In this document: positions 5,362 to 12,611 of the stretch, one piece after another
How positions within the stretch are numbered: position 1 is the stretch's first letter
How the letters are laid out: each line of letters begins with the position of its first letter
Assembly (NCBI GenBank): GCA_934569045.1
Contig: CAKTJX010000043.1
Coordinates: forward strand, 1-13,276
Source of the DNA: an uncultured Oscillospiraceae bacterium
GTDB taxonomy: Bacteria > Bacillota > Clostridia > Oscillospirales > Oscillospiraceae
Length of the DNA stretch: 13,276 bases
Direction of reading: 5' to 3'
Translations under genes and position numbers: made by a program
The notes under the pieces: model-generated
What the model saw: only the letters and a program-made list of their open reading frames with translations
Told to the model about the DNA's origin: nothing
Database searches by the model: none

Positions 5362-6735
5362 TCAGCCCACGTCTACATAGTCCATGGAGACCCAGCCCTT
5401 GCTGGTGCAGCCCCAGGTCATATTGCCAATGGTGAACTGCGCGTAGATCTCTACTGTGTCGCCCTGGTTGTAGGAGCCAACGGTATTGTAGTTGGTGCCC
5501 GGGCCGCTGCGGATATTGACATTGCTGCCGGAAACCGTACCCGTGCCCGCACCGTCGCCGGTGGTGCCGTCGATGTAAACGTAATCCAGGCTGATCCAGC
5601 CGTCCTTGGTGCAGCCCCAGGTGGTATTGCCAACCTTGATCTGCTCTAGGATATTCACTCTCGTCATGCTGCCGTAGGTGGCTACGGAGTTGTAGTTGGT
5701 GCCCGGGCCGCTGCGGACGTTCAGGCCGTTGCCGGTGACCAGGCCCTTGGCGGTCTTGCTGCCGGTGGTGCCGTCCAGATAGACGTAGTTCAGGCTGACC
5801 CAGCCCTTGTCAGTGCGGCCCCAGCCATTGCTGGTCTCCAGAACCGTGATCCGGTCACCGTAGACATACTGTCCGGCGGCTGCCGCGTCCTGGCTGGCGC
5901 TCTGGCGGATGTTCAGCTGGGTCGCGGTGACGATGCCCTTCTGGCCGCCGGTAGTGGTGGTAGTACCGGTGGTGCCGGTGTTTGTGGTGGTATTGTTGGT
6001 GGTAGTCCCAGTGGTGGTGGAGCTGCCCATGCGCACATAGCCCATGTTGACCCAGCCCTTATCGGTGCGGCCCCAGCCATTGCTGGTTTCCAGAATGGTG
6101 ATCTGGGTGCCCTTGGTGTACTTGCCTACGGAGGTAGCACTGGTGCTGGGGCTCTGGCGGATATTCAGCTCACTGGCAGTAACCGTACCGGTGGAGCCGG
6201 AGGTGGTGGTGCTGCCGCTGTTGGAGCCGGTGGTGCTGGTGGGCGCGGTGGTCGTGGTGGGGGCATCGCTGCCGTTATTGTTGGCAGGGGTGCTGGTGCT
6301 GCCGGAGATGGTCACGTTGGACATATCCAGGTAATCCGTCTCCACCCAGCCCTTCAGTGGGATATAAGCCCACTGGGTGGCGCCGATGGATTCCACCCGG
6401 TTGATCTCCACCTCGTCCCCGGCATTCAGCGTGCTGAGCACGTTGCTGTCAGAGGTGGGGGCGGCCCGGACACCGACCTGCTCTTTTACTACGGCCACAT
6501 TGGTCTTGGGGGCCTCTGTGGTGGTGGGGACGGTGGCCTCCGCGGTGGGGGCGGTGCTGGCCTCTGTGGTGGAGGTGTCTACCAGATTGGGCCCGGAGGA
6601 GGGATCGGTGGATGGCGCGTCGGTGGTTTTCTTAAAGCAGCCGGTGAACATGGTCGCGCACAGGAACGCGGCGGCTGTAGCACTGACAATGCGCATGATT
6701 TTGCGAGAATTGGTCTGACTGAAGGGGTAAATCAT
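5362..6735 (-). CDS. Secreted lipoprotein with five bacterial SH3 domains
   Basis: A 457-residue exported protein. Residues 11-33 form a signal peptide (RKIMR, then a hydrophobic stretch) ending in FTGC, a slightly unusual lipobox with Cys33 as the likely lipidated residue. A Thr/Ser/Pro-rich spacer (37-77) leads to SH3b repeats at about 79-139, 184-236, 268-321, 330-390 and 398-457. Each contains the pattern of an N/V-R-x-x-P/S-x-x-x opening, a hydrophobic strand and a closing K/DGWV or KGWV strand with a Y-V end. Domains 2 and 3 share NGWGRTDKGWV; domains 4 and 5 share RSGPGTNYN. The linkers after domains 1 and 2 are almost pure Thr/Ser/Gly/Asn. SH3b domains usually bind peptidoglycan; no hydrolase domain is present, so a cell-wall-binding or sensing role is inferred. 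The ATG at 6735 was chosen because AGGGAGGT lies 6 bases upstream; a possible in-frame start 16 codons earlier lies in the promoter. It is flanked by its own promoter and terminator. Confidence 0.85.
   Translation of the reverse strand: MIYPFSQTNSRKIMRIVSATAAAFLCATMFTGCFKKTTDAPSTDPSSGPNLVDTSTTEASTAPTAEATVPTTTEAPKTNVAVVKEQVGVRAAPTSDSNVLSTLNAGDEVEINRVESIGATQWAYIPLKGWVETDYLDMSNVTISGSTSTPANNNGSDAPTTTTAPTSTTGSNSGSTTTSGSTGTVTASELNIRQSPSTSATSVGKYTKGTQITILETSNGWGRTDKGWVNMGYVRMGSSTTTGTTTNNTTTNTGTTGTTTTTGGQKGIVTATQLNIRQSASQDAAAAGQYVYGDRITVLETSNGWGRTDKGWVSLNYVYLDGTTGSKTAKGLVTGNGLNVRSGPGTNYNSVATYGSMTRVNILEQIKVGNTTWGCTKDGWISLDYVYIDGTTGDGAGTGTVSGSNVNIRSGPGTNYNTVGSYNQGDTVEIYAQFTIGNMTWGCTSKGWVSMDYVDVG
5486..5717 (-). 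repeat. Identical 28-bp repeats in SH3 domains 4 and 5
   Basis: Positions 5486-5513 and 5690-5717 are identical over 28 bp, 204 bp apart. They encode the conserved NVR/NIR-SGPGTNYN opening of SH3 domains 5 and 4. Such identity at synonymous positions points to recent duplication or gene conversion between the domains. Confidence 0.85.
5813..6087 (-). repeat. Identical 23-bp repeats in SH3 domains 2 and 3
   Basis: Positions 5813-5835 and 6065-6087 are identical over 23 bp, 252 bp apart. They encode the shared TSNGWGRT segment of SH3 domains 3 and 2. The flanking bases are also very similar. The Thr-rich linker between them is made of GGT/AGT-type triplets on the plus strand and is itself prone to slippage. 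Confidence 0.85.
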
Positions 6736-6769
6736 TGTGTTACCTCCCTTTCTTGTTTTTCTCACCCGT

Positions 6770-6799
6770 ATTATACCTTGCATAGGCCGCCATTGTCAA
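6770..6799 (-). promoter_or_regulatory. Sigma-A-type promoter of the SH3 lipoprotein gene
   Basis: Reading leftward on the minus strand: TTGACA (6799-6794), an 18-bp spacer and TATAAT (6775-6770). Both boxes match the consensus exactly. Transcription would start near 6763, about 28 bases before the ATG at 6735. An AT-rich stretch lies just upstream (6800-6820). Confidence 0.9.
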
Positions 6800-6952
6800 T
6801 AGGATAAGATTTATTTAATAATCCAAAGCCTTCTGTTTTTGGACATTCCTTCCAGATTTATTTAGAAAAGTCTCCGGGAAGCTGTCCTATCCGCCAAGAA
6901 ATCCTGGATGAAAAACCGGGGCGGGGAAATGGCGCATTTCTTCCCGGAAAGC
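6800..6952 (+). other. Divergent intergenic stretch without an identified gene
   Basis: This lies between the leftward SH3-gene promoter and the rightward cysS promoter. It holds an AT-rich segment with an 11-bp direct repeat AGATTTATTTA (6808-6818 and 6854-6864) and, nearer the cysS promoter, an imperfect inverted repeat around AAATG-GCG-CATTT (6927-6939). I see no coding capacity or convincing RNA gene here. Confidence 0.5.
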
Positions 6953-6982
6953 TTGACAGAATGCCGCCATCGGTGGTAAAAT
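6953..6982 (+). promoter_or_regulatory. Sigma-A-type promoter of the cysS operon
   Basis: TTGACA (6953-6958), an 18-bp spacer and TAAAAT (6977-6982). The start point would fall near 6988-6990, directly before the T-box leader. Confidence 0.85.
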
Positions 6983-6987
6983 AACCC

Positions 6988-7177
6988 CAATCGTGAGGAA
7001 CGGAAAGAGTACCCCGGTTCCTTCTCGCCAGAGAGCCCCGGCCATGGGCTGGAAGCCGGGACCGAGCAGACGGGGGAACGTGCGTCCGGGAGCGGGAAGT
7101 GCATACAAAGCGACAAATGAGAGTGGAACCGCGGCATCGCCGCCTCTTGTACTGATGCAGTATAAGAGGCGTTTTTT
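6988..7177 (+). promoter_or_regulatory. Cysteine-specific T-box riboswitch (tRNA-Cys responsive)
   Basis: The leader senses uncharged tRNA-Cys and prevents termination when cysteine charging is low. In stem I, AGTA (7008-7011) and GAAC (7076-7079) form the expected S-turn of the specifier loop. CCCCG (7012-7016) pairs with CGGGG (7071-7075), and CGGA (7001-7004) with TCCG (7085-7088). The specifier triplet is TGC at 7081-7083, a Cys codon. The apical part has an AGAGAG...CTGGAAG arrangement on a CCCGG/CCGGG stem (7037-7041 with 7056-7060). The T-box sequence AGAGTGGAACCGCGG (7120-7134) gives an antiterminator: GAG (7121-7123) with CTC (7144-7146), a bulge TGGAACC (7124-7130), and GCGGC (7131-7135) with GCCGC (7139-7143). 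The bulge bases TGGA would pair with a UCCA tRNA end, fitting the U discriminator of tRNA-Cys. Only about 31 bases separate stem I from the T-box, leaving no room for large stems II or IIA/B. Confidence 0.96.
7141..7177 (+). terminator. T-box-controlled intrinsic terminator
   Basis: Stem CGCCTCTTGTACTG (7141-7154) with CAGTATAAGAGGCG (7158-7171), 14 bp including one G-U pair, a 3-base loop and a TTTTTT run (7172-7177). Its left arm overlaps the right side of the antiterminator (7139-7146), so the two folds exclude each other, which is the T-box switch. Confidence 0.95.
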
Positions 7178-7201
7178 ATTGTATCTAAGGAGGAAATTAC
7201 C

Positions 7202-8617
7202 ATGTATCTTTACAATTCCCTTTCCCATAAGAAGGAGCTGTTCACCCCCAGAGACCCGGAGCTGGTCAAAATGTATACCTGCGGCCCGACGGTGTATCAC
7301 TTTGCCCACATCGGCAACCTGCGCACCTATATTATGGAGGATGTGCTGGAGAAGAGCCTGCGCTACATGGGCTACGGCGTGAAGCGGGTTATGAACATTA
7401 CAGACGTAGGCCACCTGTCCTCTGACGCTGACACCGGCGAGGACAAGATGCTCAAGGGCGCGGCTCGGGAGCATAAGACCGTGATGGAAGTGGCAAAATT
7501 CTATACGGACGCCTTCTTTGCCGACTGCGACAAGCTGAATATCAAGCGCCCGGACGTGGTAGAGCCCGCCACCAACTGCATTCCGGAGTATATCCACATG
7601 GTGCAGACCCTTCTGGACAAGGGCTATGCCTATTTTGCAGGCGGAAACGTGTATTTTGATACCTCCAAGCTGGAAAAATACTATGTCTTCAACGACCACG
7701 ACGAAGAGGATCTGGCCGTAGGCGTCCGGGAGGGTGTCGAGGAGGACACCAACAAGCGCAATAAGAATGACTTTGTGCTGTGGTTCACCAAGTCCAAGTT
7801 TGAGGACCAGGCCCTGAAGTGGGATTCCCCCTGGGGCGTGGGCTATCCCGGCTGGCACATTGAGTGCTCCTGCATCTCTATGAAGCATCTGGGGGAGTAC
7901 CTGGACCTTCACGCCGGCGGCATCGACAACGCTTTCCCGCACCACACCAATGAGATTGCCCAGTCCGAGAGCTACCTGGGCCACCCCTGGTGCCATTACT
8001 GGTTTCATGTGCACCACCTGAATACGGAGACCGGCAAGATGAGCAAATCCAAGGGGGAATTCCTGACGGTCTCCCTGCTGCAGAACAAGGGCTATGATCC
8101 CATGGCCTATCGGTATTTCTGCCTGCAAAGCCACTACCGCCGGAACCTGGTGTTCTCCTGGGAGAATCTGGACAACGCTGCCCTGGCCTACGAGAAGCTG
8201 ATTGCCCGGATTGCCGCCCTGAAGGAGGACGGCGATGTGGATATGGCCGCCTACGAAAAGCTGAAGGAGAAGTTCCTGGGCGCGCTGAACGGCGACCTGA
8301 ATACCTCTCTGGCGGTGACGGCTCTGTATGACGTCCTGAAGGAAAAGACCAACGATGCCACCAAGCTGTACACTCTGGCGGACTTTGACAAGGTGCTGTC
8401 TCTGAACCTGCTACCTGCCGCCGATGCCCTGCGCCGGAAGCAGGCCCAGGAGGAACAGGCCAGCGCCGACCCGGAGATCGATGCCCTGGTGGCGGCACGG
8501 ACCCAGGCGAAGAAGGAAAAGAATTTCGCGGAGGCGGACCGCATCCGTGACCAGTTGAAGGCCATGGGTGTGGAGATCATCGATACCCCCCAGGGGGCCA
8601 AGTGGAGAAAAGTATGA
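7202..8617 (+). CDS. cysS: Cysteinyl-tRNA synthetase
   Basis: Class I aminoacyl-tRNA synthetase charging tRNA-Cys with cysteine (EC 6.1.1.16), cytoplasmic. The 471 residues match the normal length of the family. TCGPTVYHFAHIGNLRTY holds zinc ligand Cys27 and the HIGH-type signature HIGN (36-39). WHIECSC supplies Cys222, and FPHHTNE supplies His247 and Glu251; these four are the expected Zn site, with the same spacing (25 and 29 residues) as in the E. coli enzyme. KMSKS is at 279-283. The C-terminal helical tRNA-binding domain ends in QGAKWRKV. AAGGAGG precedes the ATG by 7 bases. Its synthesis is controlled by the Cys T-box directly upstream, which independently confirms the amino-acid specificity. 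The stop overlaps the polA start (ATGA, 8614-8617). Confidence 0.98.
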   Translation: MYLYNSLSHKKELFTPRDPELVKMYTCGPTVYHFAHIGNLRTYIMEDVLEKSLRYMGYGVKRVMNITDVGHLSSDADTGEDKMLKGAAREHKTVMEVAKFYTDAFFADCDKLNIKRPDVVEPATNCIPEYIHMVQTLLDKGYAYFAGGNVYFDTSKLEKYYVFNDHDEEDLAVGVREGVEEDTNKRNKNDFVLWFTKSKFEDQALKWDSPWGVGYPGWHIECSCISMKHLGEYLDLHAGGIDNAFPHHTNEIAQSESYLGHPWCHYWFHVHHLNTETGKMSKSKGEFLTVSLLQNKGYDPMAYRYFCLQSHYRRNLVFSWENLDNAALAYEKLIARIAALKEDGDVDMAAYEKLKEKFLGALNGDLNTSLAVTALYDVLKEKTNDATKLYTLADFDKVLSLNLLPAADALRRKQAQEEQASADPEIDALVAARTQAKKEKNFAEADRIRDQLKAMGVEIIDTPQGAKWRKV

Positions 8618-11142
8618 AGCTGATGATTCTGGATGGCAATAGCGTCATCAACCGGGCGTTTTTCGGCGTGAAGCCCCTGACCACCCGGGACGGACTCTAT
8701 ACCCACGCCATTTACGGCTTCCTGAATATTTTGGAGCGCATGGAGAAGGAGGAGGACCCGGACGCGGTCTGCGTCGCCTTCGACCTCCACGGCCCCACCT
8801 TCCGCCATGAACGCTACGAGGGCTATAAGGCCAACCGCCACGGCATGCCGGAGGAGCTGGCCCAGCAGATGCCGGTGATGAAGCAGGTGCTTACCGCCAT
8901 GAACATCCCCATCTATGCCGTCCAGGGCTGGGAGGCGGACGATGTGATCGGCACCGTGGGTCGGCTCTGCGGTCAGGAAAACTGGGACTGCGTCATTGTC
9001 ACTGGAGACCGGGACTCCCTGCAGCTGATTGACGACCATGTGAAGGTGAAGCTGGTGATCTCCAAGCCGGGCCAGACCACCGCCACCCTCTATGACGATG
9101 CAAAATTCCGGGAGGAGTATGGCTTCCCGCCGAAGCGCATGGTGGACCTGAAGGCCCTCATGGGGGATTCCTCGGACAATATTCCCGGTGTCCCCGGGGT
9201 GGGCCCCAAGACGGCCACGGACCTGCTGATGAAATTCGGCACTCTGGACGGGGTGTATGCCCACCTGGAGGATGCCTCTGTCCGCCCCAAGCTCCGGGAG
9301 AAGCTGGAGGCCGGGAAGGAGAGCGCCTACCTCTCCTATGAGCTGGCAACCATCATCCCGGAAGCGCCCATCGAATTCAAGCCGGAGGACGCGCTGAAAA
9401 AGGAATACAACAAGCCGGAGCTCTACGCCCTGTTCCAGAAGCTGGAGTTCGTCCGGCTCATTGACCGCTACGGTCTCCGGGGCGCGGCCCAGCAGGCGGC
9501 GGTTCCTGCCAGACAGGAGACCCCGGCTCTGCCCCGGGTGCAGACGCTGCCGGAGAAGCTGGAGAATTGCGCGCTGTACTTTTCGCCGGACGGCAGCCTG
9601 GGGGCAGCCTGGGCGCAGGGCGTCTGCGCGCTGACGCCTATGGAGCTGCAAATGCAGGGGGCGCTGTCCTTTGACCGGGTGATTCTCCATGATGCCAGAG
9701 CGTCCATGCACTTGATGGAGAAGTCCGGCATCTCCTGGAATCGGGTGGAATTCGATACGGCTCTGGCCGCCTATGATCTGAACCCCTCCCAGTCAGACTA
9801 CCCCGTATCCAAGCTGGCAACCACCTTCCTGGGCAAAACCGTGGAGGATGGGGACGCCGCCGCCTGTGCGGAGAGCATCTGGCAGCTGCGGCCTGCTTTG
9901 GAGCAGGAGCTGGAAAAGCAGGGAGAGACAGACCTTTACCGGGAAATCGAGCTGCCGCTGTGCACGGTGCTCTACAACATGGAGCGCCGGGGCATTGCCA
10001 TCGATCGGCAGCAGCTTGCCCAGTTCGGCAAAATGCTGGAAACGCGCATCGGGGACTGCGAGAGCCTGATTTTCGGCTACTCCGGCGGCCCCTTCAATAT
10101 CCAGTCTCCCAAACAGCTGGGCGTTCTGTTATTTGAGCAGCTGGGCCTGCCTGCCTCCAAGAAGACGAAAACCGGGTACTCCACCAATGCGGACGTGCTG
10201 GAAAAGCTGAAGGACAAGCACCCCATTATCCCCGCTATTATGGACTACCGGATGCTGACCAAGCTGAAGGGCACCTATGCCGATGGGCTCATGAAGGTGA
10301 TCGCCGCCGATGGGCGGATTCACACCACTTTCCAGAACCTGGTGACTGCCACCGGGCGGCTTTCCTCCACGGACCCAAATCTGCAAAATATCCCCGTCCG
10401 CACGGACCTGGGGGCGGAGATTCGCAAAATGTTTGTACCCGGCCCCGGCAATGTGCTGGTGGACGCGGATTACAGCCAGATCGAGCTGCGGGTGCTGGCC
10501 CATATCGCGGACGACAAAACCATGCAGCGCTCCTTCTGTGATGGCCTGGATATCCACACGGCCACCGCAAGCCAGGTATTCGGCGTTCCCGCGGATCAGG
10601 TAACGCCCCTGCAGCGCCGCCATGCCAAGGCGGTGAATTTCGGCATTGTCTACGGCATTTCGGAATTCTCTCTGGCGGAGGATATCGGCGTCAGCCGGTA
10701 TGAAGCACGGGACTATATTGACAGCTACCTTGCCAATTACCACGGTGTCCGGGATTATATGAAAAAGGTGGTAGAGGATGCCCGGGAGCTGGGCTATACC
10801 CAGACTCTGTATGGCCGCCGCCGGTATATCCCGGAGCTCAAGAGCAGCAATTTCAATGTCCGCCAGGGGGCGGAGCGCATCGCCCTCAATACCCCCATCC
10901 AGGGCACGGCGGCGGACCTTATCAAGCTGGCGATGATCCGGGTGGAGGCGGCCCTTGCGGCATCCTTCCCGGAGGCAAAGCTGCTATTGCAGGTTCACGA
11001 TGAACTGATTGTCGAGTGCCCAGAGGCCCAGGCGGAGGGGGTCGCCGCCCTGGTCAGCCGGGAGATGGAGGGCGTGGCCCAGCTGAAGGTGCCCCTGACC
11101 GCGGAGGCAAAATTCGGAAAGAGCTGGTATGATGCGAAATGA
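8614..11142 (+). CDS. polA: DNA polymerase I
   Basis: Family A DNA polymerase (EC 2.7.7.7) for Okazaki-fragment processing and repair synthesis; 842 residues. An N-terminal 5' nuclease domain occupies about 1-290, with LDGNSVINRAFFG, EADDVIGT, TGDRDSLQLI and GDSSDNIPGVPGVGPKTA carrying the metal-binding acidic residues. The middle domain (about 310-450) is degenerate: EFDTALAAYDLNP recalls the second exonuclease motif, but the DxE first motif is absent, so 3'-5' proofreading is probably inactive, as in Bacillus-type Pol I. The polymerase domain has motif A DYSQIELR (Asp619), motif B RRHAKAVNFGIVYG (Arg669, Lys672, Phe676, Tyr680) and motif C QVHDELIVE (Asp796). The ATG at 8614 was chosen over an in-frame GTG at 8602 because it overlaps the cysS stop (ATGA) and has GGAGA 6 bases upstream. 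Its own stop overlaps the rimI start, so it is translationally coupled on both sides. Confidence 0.97.
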   Translation: MKLMILDGNSVINRAFFGVKPLTTRDGLYTHAIYGFLNILERMEKEEDPDAVCVAFDLHGPTFRHERYEGYKANRHGMPEELAQQMPVMKQVLTAMNIPIYAVQGWEADDVIGTVGRLCGQENWDCVIVTGDRDSLQLIDDHVKVKLVISKPGQTTATLYDDAKFREEYGFPPKRMVDLKALMGDSSDNIPGVPGVGPKTATDLLMKFGTLDGVYAHLEDASVRPKLREKLEAGKESAYLSYELATIIPEAPIEFKPEDALKKEYNKPELYALFQKLEFVRLIDRYGLRGAAQQAAVPARQETPALPRVQTLPEKLENCALYFSPDGSLGAAWAQGVCALTPMELQMQGALSFDRVILHDARASMHLMEKSGISWNRVEFDTALAAYDLNPSQSDYPVSKLATTFLGKTVEDGDAAACAESIWQLRPALEQELEKQGETDLYREIELPLCTVLYNMERRGIAIDRQQLAQFGKMLETRIGDCESLIFGYSGGPFNIQSPKQLGVLLFEQLGLPASKKTKTGYSTNADVLEKLKDKHPIIPAIMDYRMLTKLKGTYADGLMKVIAADGRIHTTFQNLVTATGRLSSTDPNLQNIPVRTDLGAEIRKMFVPGPGNVLVDADYSQIELRVLAHIADDKTMQRSFCDGLDIHTATASQVFGVPADQVTPLQRRHAKAVNFGIVYGISEFSLAEDIGVSRYEARDYIDSYLANYHGVRDYMKKVVEDARELGYTQTLYGRRRYIPELKSSNFNVRQGAERIALNTPIQGTAADLIKLAMIRVEAALAASFPEAKLLLQVHDELIVECPEAQAEGVAALVSREMEGVAQLKVPLTAEAKFGKSWYDAK

Positions 11143-11582
11143 TGGAATACAGACCCATGGAAGCATGCCATGTGCCCCAGGTGGCGGCGTTGGAAAAAGT
11201 ATGCTTTTCTGCCCCCTGGAGCGAAAAAAGTGTGGCATCAGAGCTGGAGAATCCGCTGTCCCTCTGGCTGGTGGCCATGGACGGGGAGACGGTGGCGGGC
11301 TATATCGGCTCCCAGACAGTGCTGGGGGAGACGGACATGATGAATGTGGCGGTGGCCCCCGCCTACCGGCGGCAGGGCGCTGCCCAAGGGCTGATTCTCG
11401 CCCTGATCGAGGCCCTGAAGGCCAGAGGCAGCCATTGCCTGACCCTGGAAGTCCGGGACTCCAATGCCCCGGCAAGAGCCCTGTATGAAAAGCTGGGCTT
11501 CCTGGAGGTGGGCAGGCGAAAGAATTATTACCGCAACCCCAGGGAAGACGGGCTGATCCTGCGAAAGGAGTGGAATCTATGA
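11139..11582 (+). CDS. rimI: Ribosomal-protein-alanine N-acetyltransferase (GNAT)
   Basis: GNAT-fold enzyme of the RimI family, which acetylates the N-terminal alanine of ribosomal protein S18 and probably other proteins, using acetyl-CoA. The 147 residues match the family. VAPAYRRQGAAQGL is the acetyl-CoA-binding R/Q-x-x-G-x-A motif. LEVRDSNAPARALYEKLGF followed by GRRKNYYRNPREDGLILRK is the highly characteristic RimI C-terminal half, with the Glu of LEVR and the Tyr of ALYEKLGF in the expected catalytic region. The ATG at 11139 overlaps the polA stop (ATGA); a second ATG follows directly at 11142, and neither has a strong ribosome site, so coupling to polA is likely. rimI next to tsaD is a common bacterial arrangement. 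Confidence 0.93.
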   Translation: MMEYRPMEACHVPQVAALEKVCFSAPWSEKSVASELENPLSLWLVAMDGETVAGYIGSQTVLGETDMMNVAVAPAYRRQGAAQGLILALIEALKARGSHCLTLEVRDSNAPARALYEKLGFLEVGRRKNYYRNPREDGLILRKEWNL

Positions 11583-12595
11583 ATATTTTATCGGTGGAAT
11601 CCTCCTGTGACGAAACTGCCGTGGCCATTGTCCGGGACGGGCGGGAGGTGCTGACGGACTGCATCGCCTCCCAGGTGGATCTGCACCGGCTCTATGGCGG
11701 TGTCGTGCCGGAGATTGCCTCCCGGAAGCATATTGAGGCGATTTACGGTCTGGCAGATCAGGCCCTTGCAAACACAGGGCTGAGCCGCCAGGACATTGAC
11801 GCGGTGGCGGTGACCTACGCCCCGGGGCTCATTGGCGCGGTGCTGGTGGGGGTGAACTTTGCCAAGGCGGCAGCCCTCGCCATGGGGAAGCCTCTGATCC
11901 CGGTGCACCACATCCGGGGCCACATTGCGGCCAATTATCTGGCCTACCCGGAGCTGGAGCCGCCCTTTCTCTGCCTGGTAGTATCCGGCGGCCACACCAT
12001 GATTGTCCATGTGCTGGACCATACGAAGATGGAGATTCTGGGAACCTCCCTGGATGACGCGGCGGGGGAGTGCTTTGACAAGGTGGCCCGTGTGCTGGGG
12101 ATGCCCTATCCCGGCGGTGCGGCCCTGGACAAGATGGCGGCTACCGGCAATGAATACGCCTATGTGCTGCCCCGGAGCAAGCCAGGAGAGAACCCCTACA
12201 ATATGAGCTTTTCCGGCCTGAAAACCGCTGCTCTGAACCTCATCCACCATGCCGAACAGGTGGGGGAGACGGTGAATATCCCGGACCTCTGCGCCAGCTT
12301 CTCTGCCGCCGTGTCCGATACGCTGGTGCCCAGGGTGACCATGGCGATCGAGCAGACCGGCTGCCGGAAAATCGCCGTGGCCGGGGGCGTGGCGGCCAAT
12401 TCCCGGATTCGCCGGGACATCCTGGCTGCGGCGGAAAAGCTGGGGGCCCAGGTCTATATGCCCCCGCTGAAGCTCTGCGGCGACAACGGTGCCATGATCG
12501 GCGCCCAGGCCTACTATGAATACCTGGCCGGAAATGTGGCGGACATGTCCCTGAATGCCTACGCCACCAAGTCGATTCTGGGAGAGGCCCTGTAA
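11579..12595 (+). CDS. tsaD: tRNA N6-adenosine threonylcarbamoyltransferase
   Basis: TsaD (YgjD/Gcp, Kae1 family; EC 2.3.1.234) transfers threonylcarbamoyl from threonylcarbamoyl-AMP to A37 of ANN-decoding tRNAs, working with TsaB and TsaE. The 338-residue product has the usual length. It opens with ILSVESSCDETAVAIV; metal ligands His111 and His115 lie in HHIRGHIAANY; VVSGGHT, PGGAALDK, SFSGLKTA and GGVAANSRIR are the ATPase-fold nucleotide-binding motifs, and CGDNGAMI carries the C-terminal metal Asp. The ATG at 11579 was chosen over an in-frame GTG at 11570 because the AAAGGAG ribosome site (11564-11570) overlaps that GTG, and the ATG forms an ATGA overlap with the rimI stop. tsaB and tsaE, often upstream of rimI-tsaD, are not in this window; polA occupies the place where tsaB would usually be. 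Confidence 0.97.
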   Translation: MNILSVESSCDETAVAIVRDGREVLTDCIASQVDLHRLYGGVVPEIASRKHIEAIYGLADQALANTGLSRQDIDAVAVTYAPGLIGAVLVGVNFAKAAALAMGKPLIPVHHIRGHIAANYLAYPELEPPFLCLVVSGGHTMIVHVLDHTKMEILGTSLDDAAGECFDKVARVLGMPYPGGAALDKMAATGNEYAYVLPRSKPGENPYNMSFSGLKTAALNLIHHAEQVGETVNIPDLCASFSAAVSDTLVPRVTMAIEQTGCRKIAVAGGVAANSRIRRDILAAAEKLGAQVYMPPLKLCGDNGAMIGAQAYYEYLAGNVADMSLNAYATKSILGEAL

Positions 12596-12611
12596 GGGCA
12601 GGGAAACGCCA

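Noticed and set aside
5350..5649. Plus-strand open frame of 99 codons opposite SH3 domains 4 and 5
   Set aside because: Antisense shadow of a repetitive gene; the apparent repeats come from the SH3 domains.
5486..6087. Possible CRISPR-like repeat array
   Set aside because: The repeats are inside coding SH3 domains, only two copies each, with spacers over 170 bp that are themselves homologous.
6736..6783. Upstream ATG for the SH3 lipoprotein, 16 codons earlier
   Set aside because: It falls within the promoter spacer, upstream of the predicted transcription start, and would place charged residues before the signal peptide.
6887..8134. Minus-strand open frame of 415 codons across the T-box and cysS
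   Set aside because: It covers a conserved riboswitch and the cysS catalytic domain on the other strand and has no recognisable protein features.
8602..8613. GTG start for polA at 8602
   Set aside because: It lies 12 bases before an ATG that overlaps the cysS stop and has a well-placed GGAGA; the GTG would overlap the ribosome site.
8251..9711. Minus-strand open frame of 486 codons across the cysS/polA junction
   Set aside because: It spans the ends of two well-conserved plus-strand genes and shows no domain; a by-product of GC-rich codon usage.
11570..11578. GTG start for tsaD at 11570
   Set aside because: The G of this GTG belongs to the AAAGGAG ribosome site that serves the ATG at 11579.
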